54,874 bases of DNA from Oceanospirillaceae bacterium (GCA_013373085.1 JABXIM010000092.1:1-54874); one strand, 5' to 3'; shown: positions 9,286 through 18,735, counted from the first letter of the stretch. Translations and numbers: made by a program. The notes: generated by a model not told the origin, from the letters alone.

Positions 9286-11598
9286 TTAGAAAGACTGGCC
9301 GAGAGAGAACTGGAACACCTCGGTTTCGTCGTCTTTGCGATCGTTAAGCGGCATCGCCAACGAAATCGACAGCGGGCCCACCGGCGTCAGCCAACTCAGA
9401 CCAAGACCCGCCGAATAGCGGATTTCGTCCAGCTCGAGCCCCTCGGTGCAGTCGCCCGTCCCGCCCAGACAGTCGGTGGTGAAGACGTTACCAGCATCGA
9501 CGAACGCCAGGGTTCGCCAACTGGTGTTGTCGTCCAGATAGGGCGTCGGGAAGATTAGCTCCAGCGAGCCCAGGGTCAGCACATTGCCGCCAAACGAATC
9601 GTCATTGGAATCGCGCGGACCCAGGGAGTTGTTTTCGAAGCCGCGCACGCTGTTCAGACCACCGGCATAGTAGTTCTTGAAGAACGGATAGTTGTTGCTG
9701 CCGAAACTATCACCGTAACCGAGGCGGCCGCTGGCGCTGACGACCCAGGTTTCAGTCGTGTTGAGCGGCAGGTAGTACTCCCCGCGATACTGCGTACGGA
9801 AGTAGCTCAGGTCGCTTCCCGGTATCGCCACTTCCGCCGTCAGGCTCTGGTTATAGCCGCTGGTCGGGAAGAGGCCACGGTTCAGGTGGTTGTCGCTCCA
9901 GGTCGCCTTGAGCAGCCAGTCGAGGTAGCTGTCCCCCTCTTCATCGATGAAGTCTCCGACCTCTTGCGCCGTGGAGTCGAAGGTATTGATCTCGATGTTT
10001 TCGAAGCCGGCGCCGAAACTCAGGCGCTGGAAGTCGTCGATCGGATAACCGAAGTTGATGCCGGCGCCGTATTCGTCGGTGGTATAGCTACTGACGTCGT
10101 CTTCGTCGTAGTCGCGCTCGCGATAGAAGAAGTTGAAGCCCCGGCTGACGCCGTCCACCGTATAAAAGGGATCGGTATAGTTGAAGCTGTACTCGGTCAG
10201 CGTCTCGCTGTTGGAGAAATTGAAGCCCACCTGCTTGCCGCTGCCGAAGAAGTTGTCCTGCTGCACACCGAGCTGGAAGATGATACCGGCGCTCTGGGAG
10301 AAGCCGACCGCGGCAGTGAACTGGCCGGACGGCTGCTCTTCGATGGTGTACTCGACGTCGACCTGGTCGTTGGTGCCCGGAACCGGACGGGTTTCGACAT
10401 CAACGGTCTTGAAGTAGCCGGTACGGGACAGTTTTTGCTTCGACTGCTCGATCTTTTCGGCCGAGGCCACTGCGGCCTCCATCTGGGTCAGCTGCTGGCG
10501 CAGCACCTCGTCGGCGGTGGTGGTGTTGCCCTTGATCAGGATGCGGCGCACGTAGGTGCGCTGCCCCGGCTCTATGAAGTAACGCAGCGAGACGCTGTTG
10601 TCCTCTTCATGCAGTGTTGGCACCGGGCTGACGTTGGCGAACATGTAACCGCCATCGCCGAGCACCCGCTGCAGACGCGTCTGGATATCGGTCATTTCCT
10701 GACGCGAGAAGACATCGCCGGGCTCGAAGCTGAGCTCGGATTCGAGGTTCGTCTCGGGCACCGCCAGGTTACCCGCCAGGTCGACCTCGCGAATCTTGAA
10801 TTGCTCGCCTTCGGTCACGTTTATGGTGATATAGACGTGCTGGCGGTCCGGGGAGATCGACACCTGGGTCGAATCGATGGAGAAATTGATGTATCCGCGA
10901 TCCAGATACCAGGAACGCAAACGCTCCTGATCGCCCGCCAGCTTTTCGCGGGAATAGCGGTCGCTGTCGGTGATGAAGCTCCACATGTTGGGCAGCTGCA
11001 GCTCGAACAGCTCCTTGAGCTCGTCGTCGCTGAAGACCTTGTTACCGACGATATTGATATGCTGAATCGACGCCACCGAGCCTTCGGTAATATCGATATT
11101 CAGCGCCACGCGATTGCCCGGCAGCTCTTCGACCTCGGTCTCGACGCCGGCACCGTATCGTCCCTGGGCAACATACAGGCGCTGCAGTTCGAGCTGGATA
11201 CGATCCAGCGCCGCGCGCTTGAATACTTCGCCTTCCTGCAGACCGCTCTGCTTGAGCCCCGCCATCAGCGCCTCGTCCTTGACGACCTTGTTGCCCTCGA
11301 GACGGATCAGGCTGACCGCCGGGCGCTCGGTGAGTCGTACAACCAGGACATCGCCATCGCGGAACAGCTGGATATCGTCGAAGTTGCCGGTCTCGAACAG
11401 CTCACGGGTTGCGCGACTAAGTTCGTACTCGGTCACCAGGTCCCCGGATGCGATCGAAAAGTTGCGGAATACGCTACCGGGTTCGACCCGCTGCAGACCT
11501 TCGAGGCGGATGTCGGTGACGGTGAACGGTGAGATGGCGGCTCTCGCCAGGGTTCCCCAACAAAGGAGCGAGAAGAAGAGTCCCAGTCTGCGTTTCAT
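9286..11598 (-). CDS. bamA: Outer membrane protein assembly factor BamA
   Basis: A 770-residue Omp85 protein, the core of the BAM machine that folds beta-barrels into the outer membrane. A signal peptide (MKRRLGLFFSLLCWGTLARA) is followed by five POTRA domains (to about residue 420), starting with FTVTDIRLEGLQRVEPG. A 16-strand beta-barrel follows, with the VRGFENNSLGPRD motif that carries the conserved VRGF of barrel loop 6. The final residue is Phe, as expected for a BAM-recognised beta-signal. It follows rseP and precedes skp, the standard order. Confidence 0.98.
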   Translation of the reverse strand: MKRRLGLFFSLLCWGTLARAAISPFTVTDIRLEGLQRVEPGSVFRNFSIASGDLVTEYELSRATRELFETGNFDDIQLFRDGDVLVVRLTERPAVSLIRLEGNKVVKDEALMAGLKQSGLQEGEVFKRAALDRIQLELQRLYVAQGRYGAGVETEVEELPGNRVALNIDITEGSVASIQHINIVGNKVFSDDELKELFELQLPNMWSFITDSDRYSREKLAGDQERLRSWYLDRGYINFSIDSTQVSISPDRQHVYITINVTEGEQFKIREVDLAGNLAVPETNLESELSFEPGDVFSRQEMTDIQTRLQRVLGDGGYMFANVSPVPTLHEEDNSVSLRYFIEPGQRTYVRRILIKGNTTTADEVLRQQLTQMEAAVASAEKIEQSKQKLSRTGYFKTVDVETRPVPGTNDQVDVEYTIEEQPSGQFTAAVGFSQSAGIIFQLGVQQDNFFGSGKQVGFNFSNSETLTEYSFNYTDPFYTVDGVSRGFNFFYRERDYDEDDVSSYTTDEYGAGINFGYPIDDFQRLSFGAGFENIEINTFDSTAQEVGDFIDEEGDSYLDWLLKATWSDNHLNRGLFPTSGYNQSLTAEVAIPGSDLSYFRTQYRGEYYLPLNTTETWVVSASGRLGYGDSFGSNNYPFFKNYYAGGLNSVRGFENNSLGPRDSNDDSFGGNVLTLGSLELIFPTPYLDDNTSWRTLAFVDAGNVFTTDCLGGTGDCTEGLELDEIRYSAGLGLSWLTPVGPLSISLAMPLNDRKDDETEVFQFSLGQSF

Positions 11599-11644
11599 GA
11601 ACTACGTCTTATTCCATCGAAAAAAACCGGCAACCATGCCATTT

Positions 11645-12997
11645 CTACAGCCGCATCAGGTCATTCACGATTGCAACTGCCATCAGGGTAAACAGTACGG
11701 CCATACCTATCCGGAGCCCGAACATCTGTACCCGCTCACTGACGGGCCGGCCCCGCAGCGCCTCGATACCGTAGTAGAACAGGTGACCCCCATCGAGCAT
11801 CGGGATGGGCAACAGATTCAGTACACCGAGACTGATGCTCAGGTACGCCAGAAAACTGATAAAGGACTCCAGACCAGAGGCGGCCGAAGCCCCCGCCACT
11901 TTAGCAATGGTGATCGGGCCACTCAAGTTTTTTACCGAGATGACCCCTTCGAGCATTTTCCAGATCGATTCGAGGGTAAGGCCGATCATCTGTCCGGTCT
12001 TGTCGCCGGCCACGGCAAAGGCTTCGACCGGCCCGTAGCGCAGGGTACGCAGCAGCTCCTGCGGCCATTCAACCGGCTGCACGCCAGCACCGATGTACCC
12101 TATCGGACCCGCTTCACTGTCACGCAGGGCCGGCGTCAACCCCAACGTCAGCGTATCGCCATCACGTTCGACTTCGAGCGTAAGCGGCGTCTCGGGCGAG
12201 GCGCGCACATGTTCCACCAGCGCGCCCCAGTCGGCTATGGCATCACCATCGATGCTGAGCACTCGATCGCCGCTTTGCAGCCCCGCCGCCGCAGCGCGAC
12301 CGTCCGGCAACAGCTGACCGAGCACCGGCGGAATCTCCGGCTGGAAAGGCACGAGCCCAAGGGCCCGCAAAGGACTTTCCCGCTCGATATCGACTGACCA
12401 GCCATCGAGTCGGATTGGATAGGTGACAGCAGTGGTGGCGTCAGGGTAGCGGACACGCAGGGACAGGGTCCGGCTTTCACCGATGTGGGACACCAGCAGC
12501 AGGTTGAGCGCCTCCCAGGAGCGCGCTTCGTCGCCGTCGAGACCGACGACTTCACCGCCCGCCTCGACACCGGCCTGCCAGGCGGGAGTATCCGGGCGCA
12601 CTTCGCCTATCACCGGCGCCACCGTATTGACACCGACAATGAACATCACCCAGTAGGCCAGCAGCGCAAAGAGCAGATTCACCACGGGGCCAGCGGCGAC
12701 GATGGCACTGCGGGCCCAGAGAGGCTTGTTGTTGAACGCCTGGTCACGCAGCGCTTCCGGCACTTCGCCCTCGCGTTCATCGAGCATCTTGACGTAGCCA
12801 CCGAGCGGAATTGCCGCGACCACGTACTCGGTTCCATTGCGCCCGCGGCGCGACCAGAGCGGCTTGCCGAAACCGACAGAGAAACGCAGCACCCGAACAC
12901 CGCACCGGCGCGCCACCCAGAAGTGTCCCCACTCGTGAATGGTCACCAGCACCCCAAGAGTGCCGATGAAAGCCAGTACCGTGGTCAGTATGCTCAT
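11645..12997 (-). CDS. rseP: Intramembrane zinc metalloprotease RseP
   Basis: A 450-residue site-2 protease that cuts the anti-sigma factor RseA/MucA after the first cut by DegS/AlgW, releasing sigma-E. The zinc motif HEWGH is at residues 21-25 in the first membrane segment, and the third ligand is in PMLDGGHLFY near residue 402. Two PDZ domains lie between. I chose MSILTTVLAF as the start because its ATG shares one base with the cdsA stop (TAATG); an in-frame start 21 bp upstream would lie inside cdsA. dxr is missing between cdsA and this gene. Confidence 0.96.
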   Translation of the reverse strand: MSILTTVLAFIGTLGVLVTIHEWGHFWVARRCGVRVLRFSVGFGKPLWSRRGRNGTEYVVAAIPLGGYVKMLDEREGEVPEALRDQAFNNKPLWARSAIVAAGPVVNLLFALLAYWVMFIVGVNTVAPVIGEVRPDTPAWQAGVEAGGEVVGLDGDEARSWEALNLLLVSHIGESRTLSLRVRYPDATTAVTYPIRLDGWSVDIERESPLRALGLVPFQPEIPPVLGQLLPDGRAAAAGLQSGDRVLSIDGDAIADWGALVEHVRASPETPLTLEVERDGDTLTLGLTPALRDSEAGPIGYIGAGVQPVEWPQELLRTLRYGPVEAFAVAGDKTGQMIGLTLESIWKMLEGVISVKNLSGPITIAKVAGASAASGLESFISFLAYLSISLGVLNLLPIPMLDGGHLFYYGIEALRGRPVSERVQMFGLRIGMAVLFTLMAVAIVNDLMRL

Positions 12998-13809
12998 TAC
13001 AACTCCGTCATCAGCCACATGCCCAGCACGAACACTGGCGCCGCCGCCGTCAGACTGTCGATACGGTCGAGCATGCCGCCGTGCCCCGGCAGCATGCGAC
13101 CACTATCCTTGATGCCCTGATAGCGCTTAAGCATGCTCTCGAACAAATCCCCCAGCACCGATGCCAGACCGGTACAGAGCGACAACACGACGAGATAGAC
13201 CAGTTGCGCCAACGGGAGTTCAAGCCACAAGCCGAATACCACACCGACCAGCACGCAACTGACCAGACCGCCCCAGAGCCCTTCGCGGGTCTTGCCGGGG
13301 CTGACTGCCGGCGCCAGCTTGTTGCGTCCCCAGGTCTTGCCGGCGACATAGGCACCGACATCCGCGGCCCACACCAGCAGCAGCAACAGCAGTATCATCA
13401 GATTGCCGCGCTCCAGCTGCTTCAGTTCGACCAGCGCGAACCAGCTCGACGTCAGCACCAGATAACCGATTAGCAGACGGCCGAGCGAACTTGCCCAGAT
13501 GCCGGCGGCGGGAAAACGCACGACCCAGTACAGCGCCAGCAGCCAGAACAGCACCGTGACCAGCATCAGTGCCGGCACCGGCACCCAGGGCCGAACCAGG
13601 ATACAGACCAGCAGCAGCACGCCGAGACCGGCACCGAACAGCAACCGGGCACGGCGACTGTCAAAACCGGCCAGACGGCCCCATTCCCAGGCGCCAAGCA
13701 CCATGGCCACCGCCACGAACACCGCAAACCAGGGTTGCGGCAACAGAAACACACCCGCCAGCGCAGCAGGCGCCAGCACCAAAGCTGTCAACAATCGCTG
13801 TTTAAGCAC
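12997..13809 (-). CDS. cdsA: Phosphatidate cytidylyltransferase
   Basis: A 270-residue integral membrane enzyme that makes CDP-diacylglycerol from phosphatidate and CTP, the branch point for phosphatidylethanolamine, phosphatidylglycerol and cardiolipin. Seven or eight hydrophobic segments are evident. The family signature is near the C terminus: KRYQGIKDSGRMLPGHGG followed by MLDRIDSL. Its start overlaps the end of uppS by 8 bp and its stop shares a base with rseP. A dxr gene would be expected directly downstream and is not there. Confidence 0.97.
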   Translation of the reverse strand: MLKQRLLTALVLAPAALAGVFLLPQPWFAVFVAVAMVLGAWEWGRLAGFDSRRARLLFGAGLGVLLLVCILVRPWVPVPALMLVTVLFWLLALYWVVRFPAAGIWASSLGRLLIGYLVLTSSWFALVELKQLERGNLMILLLLLLVWAADVGAYVAGKTWGRNKLAPAVSPGKTREGLWGGLVSCVLVGVVFGLWLELPLAQLVYLVVLSLCTGLASVLGDLFESMLKRYQGIKDSGRMLPGHGGMLDRIDSLTAAAPVFVLGMWLMTEL

Positions 13810-14566
13810 CCTCGCCCGCCTCTATCTGCTCGCTGGTCTTGCCAAAGCGACGCTGTCGGCCGCAATAGTCCCTGATTGCGTCTGCCAACTCCTCCTCGCC
13901 AAAATCAGGCCAGTAGCAATCGGCAAAATAGAACTCGGTATAAGCCATCTGCCACAACAGAAAGTTGCTGATACGGCGCTCACCGGCGGTGCGGATACAG
14001 AGATCCGGCGCCGGCTGGCCGGCCAGGCAGACATAGTCGCCAAGCAGGGTTTCGTCGATAGTATCAGGATCGAGGCGACCGTCACGACAGTCACGGGCGA
14101 TACGCGCGGCAGCCTGGGCAATATCCCAGCGTCCGCCGTAATTGGCTGCAATGTTGAGCTGCAGCCGCCCACAATCGGCGGTCAGCGCCTCGACCTCGGC
14201 AATCTTGTCCTGCAGCACGGGACTGAAGCGACTGCGATCTCCGATGATGCGCAGACGTATGTCGTTCTTCAGGAGCTTGCGGGCCTCTCGCCTGAGCGCC
14301 AGCATGAACAGCTCCATCAACCCCTTGACTTCGAGCTGCGGCCGCCGCCAGTTCTCGCTACTGAAGGCGAACAGCGTCAAATGACCAACTCCGTGCCGAA
14401 TGCAACCTTCGATCAGTTGACGAACGCTTTCAACACCGGCCTTGTGGCCGGCCAGACTGGGAAGATGGCGGGCCTTGGCCCAACGGTTATTGCCATCCAT
14501 GATGACGGCGATGTGGCGCAGCGACGCCGTGCCCGCACCTTTATTGGAATCGTTCTTTACCGGCAT
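13802..14566 (-). CDS. uppS: Undecaprenyl diphosphate synthase
   Basis: A 254-residue cis-prenyltransferase that extends farnesyl diphosphate with eight isopentenyl units to C55-PP, the lipid carrier precursor for peptidoglycan and O-antigen. The catalytic Asp24 is in HIAVIMDGNNRWAK, and the C-terminal RTAGERRISNFLLWQ motif binds pyrophosphate. I chose MPVKNDSNK as start for family length. A longer reading from 14605 would begin at an ATG overlapping the frr stop (TGATG) but would translate through a terminator-like hairpin and add 13 atypical residues. It overlaps cdsA by 8 bp. Confidence 0.94.
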   Translation of the reverse strand: MPVKNDSNKGAGTASLRHIAVIMDGNNRWAKARHLPSLAGHKAGVESVRQLIEGCIRHGVGHLTLFAFSSENWRRPQLEVKGLMELFMLALRREARKLLKNDIRLRIIGDRSRFSPVLQDKIAEVEALTADCGRLQLNIAANYGGRWDIAQAAARIARDCRDGRLDPDTIDETLLGDYVCLAGQPAPDLCIRTAGERRISNFLLWQMAYTEFYFADCYWPDFGEEELADAIRDYCGRQRRFGKTSEQIEAGEGA

Positions 14567-14597
14567 AAGAAAAGGCACGGGGTGCAAAGCACCCCGT
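14567..14597 (-). terminator. Terminator or attenuator between frr and uppS
   Basis: On the minus strand a perfect 9-bp stem (14577-14585 with 14589-14597) closes a 3-nt TTT loop and is followed by GCCTTTTCTT running straight into the chosen uppS ATG. It has the form of an intrinsic terminator inside an otherwise compact operon. Confidence 0.65.
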
Positions 14598-14604
14598 AGC
14601 GTCA

Positions 14605-15162
14605 TCAGATTTCCATCAGGTCAGCTTCTTTGTGCTCGAGCAGCTTGTCCACTTCACCGACGAATTTGTCGGTCAGTTTCTGAACCTGATCTTCGGCGCG
14701 ACGACCTTCGTCTTCGGTGATTTCCTTCTCTTTGAGAAGATCCTTGATGGTACCGTTGGCATCACGACGGACGTTGCGGATTGCGACGCGGCCGTTTTCC
14801 GCTTCCTGGCGCGCCTGACGGATAAAGCCCTTGCGGGTCTCCTCGGTCAGCGCCGGCATGGGCACGCGAATGGTGTCACCGGAAGTAGACGGATTCAGAC
14901 CGAGGTCTGATTTCATGATCGCCTTTTCGATAACCGGCACCATCTGCTTTTCCCAGGGATTGATGGCCAGGGTACGGGCATCCTCGACGGTGATGTTCGC
15001 CACCTGGCTCACCGGCACGTCGGAGCCGTAGTAGTTCACCATCAGCGAATCCAGAATGCTCGGATGCGCGCGACCGGTACGGATCTTCTTGAAGTTCTCG
15101 ACCAGGGCGTCAACGCTTTTCTTCATGCGCCCTTCGGCGTCTTTCACGATTTCATTCAGCAT
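14605..15162 (-). CDS. frr: Ribosome recycling factor
   Basis: A 185-residue protein that, with EF-G, splits the post-termination ribosome. The full family sequence is recognisable, from [20 protein letters not shown] and the [13 protein letters not shown] stretch to the three-helix bundle ending in [15 protein letters not shown]. Its start overlaps the end of pyrH by 11 bp, so the two are co-transcribed. A terminator-like hairpin follows within 10 bp of the stop, upstream of uppS. Confidence 0.98.
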   Translation of the reverse strand: MLNEIVKDAEGRMKKSVDALVENFKKIRTGRAHPSILDSLMVNYYGSDVPVSQVANITVEDARTLAINPWEKQMVPVIEKAIMKSDLGLNPSTSGDTIRVPMPALTEETRKGFIRQARQEAENGRVAIRNVRRDANGTIKDLLKEKEITEDEGRRAEDQVQKLTDKFVGEVDKLLEHKEADLMEI

Positions 15163-15910
15163 ACTTCTCTCCTACCGTCTCACCGTTATCGATCAGGGTA
15201 CCTTCCTTGCCTCCGACGACCAGATTCACCAGCGCGCCAGGACGGTTCATATTGAACACCCGCACCGGCATATCGTGGTCGCGAGTCAGGCAGATCGCGG
15301 TCAGATCCATAACGCCGAGCTGCTTCTCGAGACACTCGTCGTAGCTCAGGTGCAGGTAGCGACGAGCCGTCGGATCCTTCATCGGATCTGCGGTATAGAC
15401 ACCGTCCACCTTGGTGGCCTTGAGCACCACATTTGCCTCCACTTCGATACCCCGCAGGCAGGCAGCCGAATCGGTGGTAAAGAAGGGATTGCCGGTTCCG
15501 GCGCTGAAGATTACCACATCACCCTGACCCAGGTAGCGCATGGCGTTGCGGCGGTCGTAATGCTCCACGACTCCGCTCATCGGAATCGCCGACATCACGC
15601 GGGTCTTGATGTTGTTGCGCTCCAGCGCGTCACGCATTGCCAGCGCATTCATGACGGTAGCCAGCATACCCATGTGGTCGCCGGTCACGCGATCCATTCC
15701 GGCGGCCTGAAGCGCCGCTCCGCGGAACAGGTTACCGCCACCGATGACCATACCGACCTGGACGCCGATCCCGACCAGCTGACCGATTTCGAGCGCCATG
15801 CGATTGAGCACCTTGGGATCGATACCGAAGTTATCGTCCCCCATCAGAGCTTCGCCGCTCAACTTGAGAAGAATGCGTTTATACCTGGTTTGTCTTTCGC
15901 TGGCAGGCAT
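15152..15910 (-). CDS. pyrH: UMP kinase
   Basis: A 252-residue hexameric kinase of the amino-acid-kinase fold that phosphorylates UMP to UDP in pyrimidine synthesis. The motifs [17 protein letters not shown] and [14 protein letters not shown] are diagnostic. The start [12 protein letters not shown] is preferred: a GGAG Shine-Dalgarno lies 8 nt upstream and the length fits. Two more upstream in-frame Mets would add 6 or 26 unconserved residues. It overlaps frr by 11 bp and follows tsf. Confidence 0.97.
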   Translation of the reverse strand: MPASERQTRYKRILLKLSGEALMGDDNFGIDPKVLNRMALEIGQLVGIGVQVGMVIGGGNLFRGAALQAAGMDRVTGDHMGMLATVMNALAMRDALERNNIKTRVMSAIPMSGVVEHYDRRNAMRYLGQGDVVIFSAGTGNPFFTTDSAACLRGIEVEANVVLKATKVDGVYTADPMKDPTARRYLHLSYDECLEKQLGVMDLTAICLTRDHDMPVRVFNMNRPGALVNLVVGGKEGTLIDNGETVGEKYAE

Positions 15911-15960
15911 CAGGGAGTCTCCGCTCATCGAGGTCAGATCAGTGTAGCAGGAAGGCAGAC

Positions 15961-15978
15961 TGCGCCCGGACGGGCGCA
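15961..15978 (-). terminator. GC-rich hairpin between tsf and pyrH, weak terminator
   Basis: A 7-bp perfect stem (15961-15967 with 15972-15978) with a 4-nt loop lies in the 88-bp gap between tsf and pyrH. The downstream minus-strand tail (GTCTGCCTTCC) is only moderately T-rich, so partial termination or RNA stabilisation is more likely than a full stop. Confidence 0.4.
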
Positions 15979-15998
15979 ATCTGTACATCGGGACGGGA

Positions 15999-16859
15999 TC
16001 AGCCTTTCAGCTGAGCAGCCACTTCGGCAGCGAAGTCGGTCTTCTCGACTTCGATACCTTCGCCAACTTCGACGCGAACGAAGGATACAACATCGCAACC
16101 GGCGTCCTTGACCAGCTGACCGACTTTCTGGTCCGGGTTCTTGACGAACGGCTGTTCGACCAGGCTGTTCTCGGCCAGGAACTTGTTGATACGGCCGACG
16201 ACCATTTTCTCGGCGATTTCCGCCGGCTTGCTGGCCATGTCCGGCTGTGCCAGGATGATTTCCTTCTCCTTGGCAACAACGTCTGCGGGCATGTCTTCCT
16301 TGCTCACAACCTGCGGGTTGACAGCAGTGACGTGCATCGCGATGTCCTTCGCCAGCTCGGCTTCGCCGCCGCTCAGGGCGACCAGTGCAGCCAGCTTGTT
16401 GGTGCTGTGGACGTAAGCACCGACGGTCTGGCCCTCAACCAGGATGACGCGACGGACGGAGATGTTCTCACCGATCTTCTGAACCAGCGCTTCACGGGCA
16501 GCTTCCAGCTCGCCGGACATCAGCGCGGCAACGTCGGCCTGCTTGTCAGCGAAGGCTTTCTCAACGACCTGGTCGACGAACGCCAGGAAGCCGGCATCGC
16601 GGGCAACGAAGTCGGTTTCAGAGTTCACTTCGACAGCAACACCGTAGCTGTTGTCATCGGCAACCTTGATAGCCACGACGCCGTCAGCGGCGGTACGGCT
16701 CGCCTTCTTGGCAGCCTTCATACCGGAAGCCTTGCGCAGGTCCTCGATCGCCTTATCGATGTCACCATCGGCTTCAGCCAGTGCTTTCTTGCACTCCATC
16801 ATGCCCAGACCGGTACGCTCGCGCAGTTCCTTGACCAGCGCTGCAGAGAAGTTCGCCAT
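15999..16859 (-). CDS. tsf: Elongation factor Ts
   Basis: A 286-residue guanine nucleotide exchange factor for EF-Tu. The UBA-like N terminus ([20 protein letters not shown]) and the core motif [12 protein letters not shown], which contacts EF-Tu, are intact. It follows rpsB with a terminator-like hairpin between them, the usual arrangement, in which S2 autoregulates both genes through the rpsB leader and tsf receives partial read-through. Confidence 0.98.
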   Translation of the reverse strand: MANFSAALVKELRERTGLGMMECKKALAEADGDIDKAIEDLRKASGMKAAKKASRTAADGVVAIKVADDNSYGVAVEVNSETDFVARDAGFLAFVDQVVEKAFADKQADVAALMSGELEAAREALVQKIGENISVRRVILVEGQTVGAYVHSTNKLAALVALSGGEAELAKDIAMHVTAVNPQVVSKEDMPADVVAKEKEIILAQPDMASKPAEIAEKMVVGRINKFLAENSLVEQPFVKNPDQKVGQLVKDAGCDVVSFVRVEVGEGIEVEKTDFAAEVAAQLKG

Positions 16860-16898
16860 GTCGATTTACCCCATTTATTAACGCATTAATTCACATTC

Positions 16899-16923
16899 AA
16901 AAAAGGGGAGCAGCGCCCCCCTT
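16899..16923 (-). terminator. Intrinsic terminator downstream of rpsB
   Basis: On the minus strand AAGGGG (16918-16923) pairs with CCCCTT (16903-16908) and the stem is followed by a run of T residues. It lies in the 106-bp rpsB-tsf gap and probably sets the rpsB:tsf ratio by partial termination. Confidence 0.7.
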
Positions 16924-16965
16924 ATACAAGTATGAAGAGACTACCCGGCCTGCTTGACAGGCGGA

Positions 16966-17700
16966 TTACTCGCCAGCCGGCTCTTCTACTTCGACGAATT
17001 CGTTCTTGTCGCCGGCACCTGCATCCAGACCTTCGACGCAAGCGTCAGCCGCCGACTTGGCGTAGATCTGAATGGCGCGCAGCGCATCGTCGTTACCCGG
17101 GATAACGAAATCGATGCCGTCCGGATTGCTGTTGGTATCAACAACGCCGATGACCGGGATACCCAGCTTGTTGGCTTCGTTGACAGCGATGCGCTCGTGG
17201 TCGACGTCGATCACGAACAGCGCGTCCGGCAGGCCGCCCATGTCCTTGATACCGCCGATGGAACGCTCGAGCTTGTCCATCTCACGCTGACGCATCAGCG
17301 CTTCTTTCTTGGTCAGCTTCTCGAAAGTACCGTCCTGGGCCTGGGCTTCCAGGTCACGCAGACGACGGATGGACTGACGAATGGTCTTGTAGTTGGTCAG
17401 CATGCCGCCCAGCCAACGGTGGTTGACGTAGGGCATGCCGGCACGCAGGGCTTCTTCCTGTACGATCTTGCTGGCCGCACGCTTGGTACCAACGAACAGG
17501 ATCTTGTTCTTGTTGGCAGCCATGCCCTTGACCACGTCCAGCGCGTTGTTCAGCGCCGGCAGGGTGTGCTCGAGGTTGATGATATGAATCTTGTTACGAG
17601 CGCCGAAGATGTACTTGGACATTTTCGGGTTCCAGTAGCGGGACTGGTGACCGAAATGAACGCCTGCTTTCAGCAGGTCACGCATGGTGACTTTTGCCAT
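16966..17700 (-). CDS. rpsB: 30S ribosomal protein S2
   Basis: A 244-residue ribosomal protein of the small-subunit back, needed for S1 binding. The start [20 protein letters not shown] and the [20 protein letters not shown] region are typical of the family. The C terminus is short and acidic ([13 protein letters not shown]). It heads the long minus-strand cluster and has a strong promoter and a conserved leader upstream. Confidence 0.98.
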   Translation of the reverse strand: MAKVTMRDLLKAGVHFGHQSRYWNPKMSKYIFGARNKIHIINLEHTLPALNNALDVVKGMAANKNKILFVGTKRAASKIVQEEALRAGMPYVNHRWLGGMLTNYKTIRQSIRRLRDLEAQAQDGTFEKLTKKEALMRQREMDKLERSIGGIKDMGGLPDALFVIDVDHERIAVNEANKLGIPVIGVVDTNSNPDGIDFVIPGNDDALRAIQIYAKSAADACVEGLDAGAGDKNEFVEVEEPAGE

Positions 17701-17724
17701 GGATCTAACTTCCTGATATTAAGT

Positions 17725-17836
17725 GGGTTAAACCTCCACGTATCCCAGCATCCAACCGCAAGCGGCACCCTGAATACTGTGTCGATACGTGTGTGTGGTC
17801 TGTATAGCCTTGATTGGCTCCCTTTCGGGAGGCGGA
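17725..17836 (-). promoter_or_regulatory. rpsB mRNA leader with conserved S2-type motif
   Basis: The minus-strand leader between promoter and start codon opens with a small hairpin (CTCCC-GAAA-GGGAG) and contains GGATACGTGGAGGTTTAACC (complement of 17725-17745). As I recall, the E. coli rpsB leader carries an almost identical GGATACGTGGAGG segment and mediates S2 autoregulation. The match is strong enough to infer the same control here. Confidence 0.7.
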
Positions 17837-17865
17837 TTTATACCACAGCGGGCGGCCATTTTGAA
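17837..17865 (-). promoter_or_regulatory. rpsB promoter
   Basis: On the minus strand, -35 TTCAAA (complement of 17860-17865) and -10 TATAAA (complement of 17837-17842) are separated by exactly 17 bp. A GC-rich discriminator (TCCGCC) follows, the form expected for a stringently controlled ribosomal promoter. Confidence 0.7.
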
Positions 17866-17873
17866 GCGCCGCT

Positions 17874-17902
17874 TTCGCACCGGGAGCAACATTCGATACA
17901 AT
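17874..17902 (+). promoter_or_regulatory. Candidate map promoter
   Basis: TTCGCA (17874-17879) and TACAAT (17897-17902) are 17 bp apart, about 60 bp before the map start and back to back with the rpsB promoter. The -10 matches 5 of 6 consensus positions and the -35 matches 4. Confidence 0.5.
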
Positions 17903-17961
17903 TCAAGTTCATCGCCGGAGACAACCGGCTGCACAGAGCTGAAAGATCACACCGAGACCCC

Positions 17962-18735
17962 ATGACCATTACCATCAAAACACCGGAAGAGATCGAAAAA
18001 ATGCGCATCGCCGGCCGCCTCGCGGCCGAGGTGCTGGAGATGATCGAGCCGCACGTCCGGGCCGGCGTCACCACCAACGAACTGAACCGGATCTGCCACG
18101 ACTACATCGTCAACGAACAGAAGGCGATCCCGGCACCGCTCAACTACCATGGTTTTCCGAAGTCGATCTGCACCTCGATCAACCAGGTGGTCTGCCACGG
18201 CATCCCGAACGACAAGCCGCTCAAGAACGGTGACATCATCAATATCGACATCACCGTGATCAAAGACGGCTTCCACGGCGATACCAGCAAGATGTTCTTC
18301 GTCGGCAAGCCCGCCCCCCATGCACAGCGCCTGGTCGAAATCACCCAGGAGTGCATGTACAAGGGGATCGAAGTGGTCCGTCCCGGCGCCCACCTCGGCG
18401 ATATCGGGCATGTGATCCAGCAGTATGCCGAGTCGATGCATTACTCGGTGGTGCGCGAGTACTGCGGCCACGGCATCGGACGGGAATTCCATGAAGACCC
18501 GCAGGTACTGCACTACGGCCGTGCAGGCACCGGAGTAGAACTGCGCGAGGGCATGATCTTCACCATCGAGCCAATGATCAACGCCGGCAAGCGCCACGTG
18601 AAACTCTCCAAGAAGGACGGCTGGACCGTCGAGACCGTCGACCGCCGCCTGTCGGCGCAGTGGGAGCACATGATACTGGTCACCGCGGACGGCCACGAAG
18701 TCCTGACCCTCCGTTCCGAAGAAACCTTCCAGTAG
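17962..18735 (+). CDS. map: Methionine aminopeptidase, type I
   Basis: A 257-residue enzyme that removes N-terminal Met from nascent proteins when the second residue is small. The dinuclear metal ligands are visible in NIDITVIKDGFHGDTSKMF (two Asp), CGHGIGREFHEDP (His), FTIEPMIN (Glu) and SAQWEHMILVT (Glu). It is divergent from rpsB, a conserved arrangement, and glnD follows 8 bp after its stop. A long in-frame upstream extension is an artefact of the open frame through rpsB; the ATG at 17962 gives family length. Confidence 0.97.
   Translation: MTITIKTPEEIEKMRIAGRLAAEVLEMIEPHVRAGVTTNELNRICHDYIVNEQKAIPAPLNYHGFPKSICTSINQVVCHGIPNDKPLKNGDIINIDITVIKDGFHGDTSKMFFVGKPAPHAQRLVEITQECMYKGIEVVRPGAHLGDIGHVIQQYAESMHYSVVREYCGHGIGREFHEDPQVLHYGRAGTGVELREGMIFTIEPMINAGKRHVKLSKKDGWTVETVDRRLSAQWEHMILVTADGHEVLTLRSEETFQ

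Noticed and set aside
9886-11532. 548-codon plus-strand frame opposite bamA
   Set aside because: Shadow frame of bamA with biased low-information composition.
16954-17961. N-terminal extension of map across the rpsB region
   Set aside because: The open frame is antisense to rpsB; the ATG at 17962 gives the family length and N terminus.
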